Shown here one piece after another: positions 17,005 through 24,091 of a stretch of 35,249 nt of DNA (within the stretch, counting starts at the first letter, position 1; the number at the start of each line of letters is the position of its first letter). Origin of the DNA: an uncultured Bacteroidales bacterium (GTDB taxonomy: Bacteria > Bacteroidota > Bacteroidia > Bacteroidales > Muribaculaceae); assembly GCA_902779125.1 (NCBI GenBank), contig CACZAC010000027.1, forward strand, positions 1 to 35,249, in the 5' to 3' direction. The translations under genes were made by a program, and so were the position numbers. Below the pieces are notes generated by a model, which ran no database searches, was not told the DNA's origin, and saw only the letters and a program-made list of their open reading frames with translations.

Positions 17005-20000
17005 ATGAAAAAATCAATTCAAGTATTGTTAAGTATAGCTGCCTCTCTGGTGGTAGCTGCCCCGTTGCATGCCCAGGAGCAAGTGTTCACCCAGGAACAG
17101 CAGGACGCTGTGCAGCGCGTGGTGGCGAGTAAGCTGCCCGAGCACATGGGCGTGGGTGACCTCAAGGTGCGCTCCCTGACTCTTGAGAACGACACGGTCA
17201 AGGTGGACGTGAGCGAGAACTTCGGCGATGTGCCCTTTACCCAGTCAGGCGTGTCGGCGATGCGCAGCGAGATTCGCGAGGCATTGGGCGCTGAATACGG
17301 CGACTCTCCGGTGCTCATCACCATCGTCGGCAACGATATCGACAAGTATTTTGCCGACTATGAGCCTGCCTACAAGCGCAGCCACGAGCCGTTCATCACC
17401 GAACTCGATGCCAACCGCCATTATAAGCATGGTCTGGACGGCAATATCGTAGCGATGTGGCCCAGCCACGGCTGGTACTTTGAACCTAAACTGAACCGCT
17501 GGGAGTGGCAGCGTGCCCGTCTGATGCAGACCGTCGAGGACATGTACACCCACAGTTATGTGCTGCCGTTCCTCATCCCGATGCTGGAAAATGCAGGTGC
17601 CTATGTGTGGAACGCCCGTGAGCGTGACACCCATAATTTCGGTGTCGTTGTCGATAACGACGGTGGCGAGGCGCAGCAGGGCTACAGCGAGCGTAACGGC
17701 AAGCAGAAGTGGCAGGCCGGCCAGGATGGCGGTTTTGCCTACCTGCGTCCGACCTACAAGGACTTTGAGAACCCCTTCACCGAGGGTACTTACCGCATGG
17801 TCAAGGCCGAGAAGGACAAGAAGAAACTCTCCACAGCCTCATGGGACGTGGATATGCCCGAGGCTGGCGAGTTTGCCGTCTATATCTCTTATAAGTCACT
17901 GCCCAACAGTGCCCGTGATGTGACCTATACGGTTAACAGCCTGTCTGGACAGCGTCATTTCCGCGTCGATCAGTCGATGGCCGGAGGTGTCTGGGTCTAT
18001 CTGGGCAATTTCCCGCTGGCCAAGGGTATGAACCAGGCTGTTGTCGAGGTCTCTAACTTGAGCGGGAACAAGGACGCCGTCATCACTGCCGATGCGATTA
18101 AGGTGGGTGGTGGCAAGGGCAACATCGTGCGTCGCGTTGCTTTGCCCACCGAGGAGAACCGCCGCATTGCCGCCGAACAGGAGAACGAGAAATACCTGGG
18201 CAAGGAAGGCGTGCAGTACAGTTATATCGGTAGCGGTAACCATCCCTGGTTCCACCTGGGCTCACGCTACTACCTGCAGTGGGCAGGTTTCCCTGATAGC
18301 GTCTATTCGACCTCTCACGGCATTAATGACTATACCGATGACTACCGCAGCCGTGGCGAGTGGGTCAACTATCTGGCTGGTGGCAGTGACGTGCTGCCTG
18401 GCCGTGGCGGCCTGAAGGTGCCGGTGGACATTTCTTTCTGTCTGCACACCGATGCGGGCGCCACGCCCGACGACGAGATTGTGGGCACCCTGCTCATCTA
18501 TTGCACTCGTGCGAATGGCAAGCAGTTCGGCAAGTATGCCAACGGCACGCCGCGTGAGCTCTCACGCCGCTACTGCAACTTGCTCTCGACCGAGATTGTC
18601 AAGGACATCCGCGCCAAGTGGGAGCCCAACTGGACACGTCGCGGCATGTGGGACAAGAGCTATTATGAGGCGCGTGTGCCCGAGGTGCCCGCAGTGCTCA
18701 TGGAGCTGCTCTCGCACCAGAATTTCGCCGATATGAAATACGGTCTCGACCCGATGTTCCGCTTCGATGTGAGCCGCGCCATCTACAAGGGCATGTTGAA
18801 GTTCATCGCCCAGCGCGACCATCGCTCCTATGTCGTGCAGCCCTTGCCTGTCAACACGTTTGCCATCACCAAGACCGATAAGCACAACTATCTGCTCACC
18901 TGGAATCCCACCCATGACGACCTGAGCGACAATGCCGATGCCACGGGCTACATCGTGTGTGAACGTGTGGGCCTCGACGGCGCGTTCAAGGAAATCGCCA
19001 CGACGCGTGGTCCGCAGTACAGCGTGCGCATCAACGACAACAAGATACACTCCTATCGCATCATCGCTATGAACGACGGTGGCCGCAGCTTCCCCAGCGA
19101 GACGTTGAGTCTGGGCGAGGCGGCAGGCAGCCAGGGCGATGTGCTGGTGGTCAACGGATTTACCCGCGTGAGCGCTCCCGACTGGTTTGATGGTCCCGAG
19201 CGTGCCGGCTTTGACGACAACAAGGACCATGGCGTGCCCTACATCCAGCAGATTAACTATCTGGGCTCGCAGTATGAGTTCCGTCGCGCCATCGAGTGGA
19301 AAGATGACGATGCGCCTGGCTTCGGCTCCAGTCGCAGCGACCACGAGACCATGAACGTGGCAGGAAACACCTTCGACTATCCTGCTGTTCACGGCGAGGC
19401 GCTGATGAATGCAGGCTATTCTTTCGTTTCTTGCAGCCAGCAGGCATTGGAGAACAACTACAACACCGAGGGCTACCGCCTGATGGACCTCATTCTGGGT
19501 AAGCAGAAGGAAATCAAGACCGGCAGCGGCATGATGCCCACGCGCTTCAAGATTTACACCGCAGGCTTGAGGAACGCACTGCGCCAGTTCACCGCGGCAG
19601 GAGGTTGCGTGTTCCTCTCAGGAGCCTATGTGGGCAGTGACCTGTGGGACAACGCCGCCGGCAACAATGATGAGGCGGGAAAGACCTTTGTGAAGGATGT
19701 GCTCGGCTTTGAGGGCTTGCACGGGCGCGCGTCGCTCGACGGCACCGTCACCACGGTGGACAGCCCCGAAATCCGCTTGTCGTCACCTGGTGCATGGAGC
19801 TTTATCAGCAAGTTGAATGACAAGACCTACGCAGTCGAATCACCCGATGCTGTCCGTGCCAGCGATGACCGCGGTTTCACATGGATGCGCTACGGCGAGA
19901 ACGGCTTGCCTGCCGCTATTGCCAGCGAGCGTGGCGGTTACCGCACTGTGGTCATGGGCTTCCCGCTCGAGACAGTAACCACCGTCCAGGAGCGCACAAG

Positions 20001-20043
20001 CCTCATGTCCCGCATCATGGACTACCTCAAGAACAGGAATTAA
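17005..20043 (+). CDS. Secreted N-acetylmuramoyl-L-alanine amidase-like protein with golvesin/xanthan-lyase CBD-like insert
   Basis: The 1012-residue product has a signal peptide (cleaved near LHAQE). An Amidase_3-like catalytic domain is split by an insert. The first zinc motif is in AMWPSHGWYFE (near residue 150). After about 260 residues come FCLHTDAG (near 475) and the catalytic-Glu segment PAVLMELLSHQNFAD (near 562). The insert (about 213-370) resembles the golvesin/Xly carbohydrate-binding-like beta-sandwich. A fibronectin type III-like domain (about 619-702) follows, then a 300-residue C-terminal domain of unknown type that looks like a class I amidotransferase-type alpha/beta fold. 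There is no T9SS domain, so it probably works in the periplasm. Homologues are often labelled xanthan lyase; that name is misleading here, since the motifs are those of an amidase. As first gene of the operon it would release peptides or muropeptides for salvage. Confidence 0.8.
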   Translation: MKKSIQVLLSIAASLVVAAPLHAQEQVFTQEQQDAVQRVVASKLPEHMGVGDLKVRSLTLENDTVKVDVSENFGDVPFTQSGVSAMRSEIREALGAEYGDSPVLITIVGNDIDKYFADYEPAYKRSHEPFITELDANRHYKHGLDGNIVAMWPSHGWYFEPKLNRWEWQRARLMQTVEDMYTHSYVLPFLIPMLENAGAYVWNARERDTHNFGVVVDNDGGEAQQGYSERNGKQKWQAGQDGGFAYLRPTYKDFENPFTEGTYRMVKAEKDKKKLSTASWDVDMPEAGEFAVYISYKSLPNSARDVTYTVNSLSGQRHFRVDQSMAGGVWVYLGNFPLAKGMNQAVVEVSNLSGNKDAVITADAIKVGGGKGNIVRRVALPTEENRRIAAEQENEKYLGKEGVQYSYIGSGNHPWFHLGSRYYLQWAGFPDSVYSTSHGINDYTDDYRSRGEWVNYLAGGSDVLPGRGGLKVPVDISFCLHTDAGATPDDEIVGTLLIYCTRANGKQFGKYANGTPRELSRRYCNLLSTEIVKDIRAKWEPNWTRRGMWDKSYYEARVPEVPAVLMELLSHQNFADMKYGLDPMFRFDVSRAIYKGMLKFIAQRDHRSYVVQPLPVNTFAITKTDKHNYLLTWNPTHDDLSDNADATGYIVCERVGLDGAFKEIATTRGPQYSVRINDNKIHSYRIIAMNDGGRSFPSETLSLGEAAGSQGDVLVVNGFTRVSAPDWFDGPERAGFDDNKDHGVPYIQQINYLGSQYEFRRAIEWKDDDAPGFGSSRSDHETMNVAGNTFDYPAVHGEALMNAGYSFVSCSQQALENNYNTEGYRLMDLILGKQKEIKTGSGMMPTRFKIYTAGLRNALRQFTAAGGCVFLSGAYVGSDLWDNAAGNNDEAGKTFVKDVLGFEGLHGRASLDGTVTTVDSPEIRLSSPGAWSFISKLNDKTYAVESPDAVRASDDRGFTWMRYGENGLPAAIASERGGYRTVVMGFPLETVTTVQERTSLMSRIMDYLKNRN

Positions 20044-20044
20044 T

Positions 20045-20107
20045 CCCACCAAGTCCAGATAATCTAGTTTCTCTAGAAAATCTAGAAAATCTAGCCCCTC
20101 TAGTCAA
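20045..20107 (+). repeat. 9-bp phased microrepeat array 1
   Basis: Directly after the stop codon, CYAG or CCAC cores recur every 9 bp. CCAC is at 20046, CCAG at 20055, and CTAG at 20064, 20073, 20082, 20091 and 20100. The units read tCTAGaaaa and variants, seven in all, the last ending TCAA. A related array follows the gene at 27429-28589. Confidence 0.85.
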
Positions 20108-20151
20108 GAAAAGAAATCAATTTTTAAACAATAATAAAACAGAAAGAAATC

Positions 20152-21636
20152 ATGGGAAGAATTAATTGCTTTATCCCGTTTGTCAGCCCCGAACAGGCTG
20201 CGCAGACCATCGAGCACCTCAAGGGTCAGGAACTGGTGAACAAAATCTATTTGCTCGCCACAGTGGACAAACCCAAGCCTGTCGAGGGTTGCGAAATGGT
20301 GTCCGTCAACGTGCTCACGTCAACCACCACAATGCGTGAAATCGCTCAGCGTGCCGATGCCGACTATGTGCTGCTCTACACCAAGTACGACACCTTGAAG
20401 ATGGGTCCCTTCTCGCTGGAGCGTTTCGCCAAGTTGGGCGATGACACCCAGTCGGGTATGCTCTATGCCGACCACTATAATGTGACCGAAAAGGGTGCCG
20501 ACAAGGCTCCCGTTATCGATTACCAGTTCGGTAGCCTGCGCGACGATTTCGACTTCGGCTCGGTACTGTTCTTCTGCGGCAAGTGCTTCAAGAAGGCTGT
20601 CGAGGCGATGAAGGCCAACTACGAGTTTGCCGGTCTGTATGACCTGCGCCTCAAGTTGTCGCAGTTTGCCGCCATCACCCACATCAACGAGTTCCTCTAC
20701 AGCGATGTCGAGTTGGATACCCGCAAGAGCGGTGAGAAAATTTTCGATTATGTGGATCCCCGCAACCGTGGCCGCCAGATCGAGATGGAGAAAGCCTGCA
20801 CCGAGCACCTCAAGGAAATCGGTGGATATCTGTCACCCGTGCGCGAGGAGAATGGCGAAGAGGTGCCTAACTTCCGCCACATCGAGTTCGACCAGGGCGA
20901 CTTCGAGGTCGAGGCAACGGTGATGATTCCCGTGCGCAACCGCATCCGCACCATCCGTGACGCCATCGACTCGGTACTCAAGCAGAAGACCGATTTCAAG
21001 TTCAACCTGATGGTGGTGGACAACTTCTCCACCGACGGCACCCGTGAGGCTATCGCCGAGTACAATGACCCGCGTCTCATCCACATCATCGCCGACTACT
21101 ACGATATGGGCATCGGCGGCTACTGGAACTTGGCCGCCCATCGTCAGAATGTCGGCAAGTTCATCGTGCAACTCGACAGCGACGATATGTACAAGGACGA
21201 GAACACGCTGCAGACGATGGTTAATGCTTTCTATGAGCAGAATGTGGCAATGGTTGTCGGTACCTACCAGATGACTGACATCCACCTCAATCCCATTCCT
21301 CCCGGCATCATCGACCACAGGGAATGGACTCCCAGCAACGGACGCAACAATGCCCTGCGCATCAATGGCTTGGGCGCTCCCCGTGCATTCTATACCCCCG
21401 TGCTGCGTGAGGTGAAGATTCCTAACACCAGCTATGGCGAGGACTACGCTCTGGGGCTGAACATCTCGCGCTACTATCAGATTGGTCGCGTCTATGACCC
21501 CGTGTATTTGTGCCGCCGCTGGGACGACAACAGCGATGCTTCGCTCGATGTCGAGAAGATGAACCGCAACAACCTCTACAAGGACCGCATTCGCACCTGG
21601 GAACTCCAGGCCCGCATCGCCCTTAATAAACAATGA
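20152..21636 (+). CDS. Family 2 glycosyltransferase with degenerate N-terminal GT-like half
   Basis: The 494-residue cytoplasmic product has a canonical GT-A family 2 domain in its second half (about residues 250-400). It reads VMIPVRNRIRTIRDAIDSVL, then VVDNFSTDGT, then the metal-binding QLDSDDMY. A WDDNSDASL motif lies near the C-terminus. The first 240 residues (INCFIPFVSPEQAAQTI, ADYVLLYTKYDTLKMG) look like a second GT2-type fold in which the DxD site is replaced by TKYD, so that half is probably not catalytic. No membrane segment or signal peptide is present. The gene lies between an amidase and a DUF4922 gene in the salvage operon. Its sugar donor and acceptor are unknown; a role in returning salvaged sugar to an envelope glycan is only a guess. 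Confidence 0.8.
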   Translation: MGRINCFIPFVSPEQAAQTIEHLKGQELVNKIYLLATVDKPKPVEGCEMVSVNVLTSTTTMREIAQRADADYVLLYTKYDTLKMGPFSLERFAKLGDDTQSGMLYADHYNVTEKGADKAPVIDYQFGSLRDDFDFGSVLFFCGKCFKKAVEAMKANYEFAGLYDLRLKLSQFAAITHINEFLYSDVELDTRKSGEKIFDYVDPRNRGRQIEMEKACTEHLKEIGGYLSPVREENGEEVPNFRHIEFDQGDFEVEATVMIPVRNRIRTIRDAIDSVLKQKTDFKFNLMVVDNFSTDGTREAIAEYNDPRLIHIIADYYDMGIGGYWNLAAHRQNVGKFIVQLDSDDMYKDENTLQTMVNAFYEQNVAMVVGTYQMTDIHLNPIPPGIIDHREWTPSNGRNNALRINGLGAPRAFYTPVLREVKIPNTSYGEDYALGLNISRYYQIGRVYDPVYLCRRWDDNSDASLDVEKMNRNNLYKDRIRTWELQARIALNKQ

Positions 21637-21650
21637 CGTAATAAAACGGT

Positions 21651-21723
21651 CTCACGCTAAGACGCAAAGCCGCTAAGTTTTTATTATATTTTATTTCTTA
21701 GCGTCTTAGCGACTTAGCGTGAG
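21651..21723. repeat. Inverted pair of 8-bp tandem repeats, possible attenuator
   Basis: The left arm (21651-21677) contains three 8-bp units ACGCTAAG, ACGCAAAG, CCGCTAAG. The right arm (21697-21723) carries three inverted units CTTAGCGT, CTTAGCGA, CTTAGCGT. The 27-nt arms pair at 24 positions around an A+T-rich 19-nt loop. The hairpin ends 13 bp before the next start codon and could modulate read-through or mRNA stability. Confidence 0.8.
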
Positions 21724-21736
21724 GTCAGGGAGGAAA

Positions 21737-22699
21737 ATGATGGACTATAGCAAAGCGATAGAGAAACTCATCTCCAGGCAAATGCGTGACTGGGACTTGG
21801 CTGGCGCCAACTATGCGGCGCTCGCCAGTGCCAGCACGCGCTCGTTGCAACTTGGTGAGTCCACTATCACGCTGCAGTTCAATCCTGAGCGGCGACGTTC
21901 TTCCGCTGCCGCTCTCGACAAGAAGTCGCTGGCAAGGCGCAAGTGTTTCCTGTGTACTGAGAATCAACCAGCAAAGCAAAAGGCCGTGCTGTGGGGTGAC
22001 CACTTCAAAATTCAAGTCAACCCTTATCCAATCTTCAAGCGTCACCTCACAATTGCCGACCTGCATCATGAACCGCAACGATTCGCTGGCAGGGTAGGCG
22101 ATATGTTGCAGATTGCCAAGGCATTGCCCGACTTCGTCGTCTTCTATAATGGACCGATGTGTGGAGCCTCGGCGCCCGACCATGCCCATTTCCAGGCTGG
22201 TGCCAAGGGGGAAATGCCGTTGCCCGACGAGATGAATCATGCCACGACCCATCTGCTGGCTGATGGCGACGAGGGATTTATCGGTTTTGTGGACTCGTTG
22301 GGACGCAACCTGTTCACCATCGAGACATCTACCCAACGTGCCGCTGAGCGATATGCCATGCGGCTCTTGGACCTGTTGCCGGTGCCTGAAGGTGCCTCTG
22401 AGCCGATGATTAATGCGTTGTGCTGGTGGGATACGACCCAACGTTCGTGGCGTTTGGTCATCTTTCCGCGACGCAAGCATCGTCCCGCCTGCTATGGCGA
22501 GGGTGAAGGCCGTCTGCTGCTTAGCCCCGGCGCTGTCGATATGGGCGGCCTGTGGGCAATACCCGAGCGCAAGGACTTTGATGCGCTCACGCCCGAGCTC
22601 ATCCAGGCCTTGTATAATGAACTGTGCATGACACGCAACGAACTTGAACCCGTAATAACAGGCTTCTCCCAACACTGGGAAGACCTTCAACCCCTCTAG
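21737..22699 (+). CDS. DUF4922 protein, HIT/GalT-like nucleotidyltransferase or phosphorylase
   Basis: The 320-residue product has the hallmarks of the DUF4922 family, a branch of the HIT/GalT superfamily. It has a CxxC pair in RRKCFLCTENQP (about residue 80), a PYPIFKRHLTI segment, and the nucleotide-handling histidine motif NGPMCGASAPDHAHFQAG (about 145-160; HAHFQ corresponds to HxHxQ). Relatives transfer or phosphorolyse nucleotidyl groups, for example Ap4A or GDP-sugar phosphorylases; the substrate here is unknown. It is cytoplasmic. I start it at ATG 21737, behind GGGAGG, rather than at the earlier in-frame codon at 21719, because that one lies within the inverted repeat. With the neighbouring glycosyltransferase it suggests nucleotide-sugar handling coupled to wall salvage. 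Confidence 0.78.
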   Translation: MMDYSKAIEKLISRQMRDWDLAGANYAALASASTRSLQLGESTITLQFNPERRRSSAAALDKKSLARRKCFLCTENQPAKQKAVLWGDHFKIQVNPYPIFKRHLTIADLHHEPQRFAGRVGDMLQIAKALPDFVVFYNGPMCGASAPDHAHFQAGAKGEMPLPDEMNHATTHLLADGDEGFIGFVDSLGRNLFTIETSTQRAAERYAMRLLDLLPVPEGASEPMINALCWWDTTQRSWRLVIFPRRKHRPACYGEGEGRLLLSPGAVDMGGLWAIPERKDFDALTPELIQALYNELCMTRNELEPVITGFSQHWEDLQPL

Positions 22700-22750
22700 G
22701 GTAAAATAGGGACGGTTCTTTTGATGTAAAAAACTAGAAACTTAAAGAAT

Positions 22751-24085
22751 ATGGACGAGAAACAGATACCGCAAGTGAGAGTGGGCATCATGAATGAGCC
22801 CGAAATCGATTTCGTGCTCAATGGTGACTACCGCGTCAATGGTGCCGTCTGCAGCGGTGACCAGACGGCACGCTGCATTGATGGACAGGTGGAGTGGGGT
22901 GGCAACCGCTACGGCGAACTGCTCTTCGAGCCTGTCGATGCCGAGAAAGCCTCGTTCACGCTGAAGGCGGTGACCATCGGCGTGAGCTTCCATTGGAAAC
23001 GCAAGGAGGACCAGACGTTTAAAGGTGCGCTCCATCTCATCGTCGAGGACGGCAAACTGACGCCTGTCAACGTGCTGAGTGTCGAGGATTACCTGCTGAG
23101 TGTCATCTCCAGCGAGATGAGTGCCAACGCATCACTTGAGCTCCTGAAAGCTCATGCCGTCATCTCCCGCAGCTGGCTGTTGGCGCAAATCCACACCGAG
23201 GAGACCGTCAAAGCCGCAGAACGCAATCCTGATGCTCCGGGAGAGATGATGGATACTCCTGAGGAGCAAGTCAAGTGGTGGGACCGTGACGACCATGTGA
23301 ACTTCGACGTGTGTGCCGACGACCACTGCCAGCGCTATCAGGGCATCACCCGCGCCACCACCGAAAAGGTGGAGCAGGCCATCAATGCCACCTTCGGTCA
23401 GGTGCTGATGCACGGCGGCGCATTGTGCGACGCCCGTTTCTCGAAATCGTGCGGTGGCGTGATGGAAGAGTTCGAGAACTGCTGGGAACCGCATCATCAC
23501 GACTACCTGGAGGCGCGCCGCGACGGCGAGGAGGAGTCGGATTTCCCCGACCTCACACGCGAGGATAACGCCGCCGAGTGGATTCTGTCCGCTCCCAGCG
23601 CATTCTGCAACACCACCGACCCCGAAATCCTCTCCCAGGTCCTCAATGACTATGACCAGGAGACCAAGGACTTTTACCGCTGGAAGGTGGAATACACCCA
23701 AGACGAACTCGCTGCACTCATCAAGGAGCGCACGGGCATCGACTACGGCCGCATCCGTGACCTGCAGCCCGTGGCTCGTGGCACCAGCGGTCGCCTGTAC
23801 CGCCTGCGCATCGTCGGTGAGAAGCGTGAACGCATTATCGGCAAGGAACTGACCATCCGCTACGCCCTGTCGCCCTCGTGCCTGTACAGCTCGGCCTTCG
23901 TGGTTGAGAAGCATGACAAGGGCGAGGACGGCTATCCCGCCAAGTTTGTCCTGCGTGGGGCAGGGTGGGGCCATGGCGTGGGCCTGTGCCAGATCGGTGC
24001 CGCTGTGATGGGCGCCAAGGGCTATGACTACAAGCAGATCCTGCTGCACTACTTCGTTGGCGCCACCATCGAGAAACGATACTAA
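22751..24085 (+). CDS. SpoIID/LytB-domain protein, apparently without signal peptide
   Basis: The 444-residue product has a SpoIID domain. It shows EDYLLSVISSEMSANASLEL followed by LKAHAVISRSW (near residue 110; the Glu in SEM aligns with the catalytic Glu of SpoIID), the SKSCGGV segment (near 235), and the C-terminal GWGHGVGLCQIGAAVMGAKG (near 405). SpoIID cleaves glycan strands of peptidoglycan that lack stem peptides, as a lytic transglycosylase. The N-terminus (MDEKQIPQVRVGIMNEPEID) has no hydrophobic segment, so either the protein acts on imported fragments in the cytoplasm or it leaves by another route. An acidic stretch of about 60 residues (about 155-190 and 255-280) interrupts the domain. 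It sits 51 bp after the DUF4922 gene and only 6 bp before the transporter gene, which indicates tight co-expression. Confidence 0.83.
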   Translation: MDEKQIPQVRVGIMNEPEIDFVLNGDYRVNGAVCSGDQTARCIDGQVEWGGNRYGELLFEPVDAEKASFTLKAVTIGVSFHWKRKEDQTFKGALHLIVEDGKLTPVNVLSVEDYLLSVISSEMSANASLELLKAHAVISRSWLLAQIHTEETVKAAERNPDAPGEMMDTPEEQVKWWDRDDHVNFDVCADDHCQRYQGITRATTEKVEQAINATFGQVLMHGGALCDARFSKSCGGVMEEFENCWEPHHHDYLEARRDGEEESDFPDLTREDNAAEWILSAPSAFCNTTDPEILSQVLNDYDQETKDFYRWKVEYTQDELAALIKERTGIDYGRIRDLQPVARGTSGRLYRLRIVGEKRERIIGKELTIRYALSPSCLYSSAFVVEKHDKGEDGYPAKFVLRGAGWGHGVGLCQIGAAVMGAKGYDYKQILLHYFVGATIEKRY

Positions 24086-24091
24086 CCTAAA

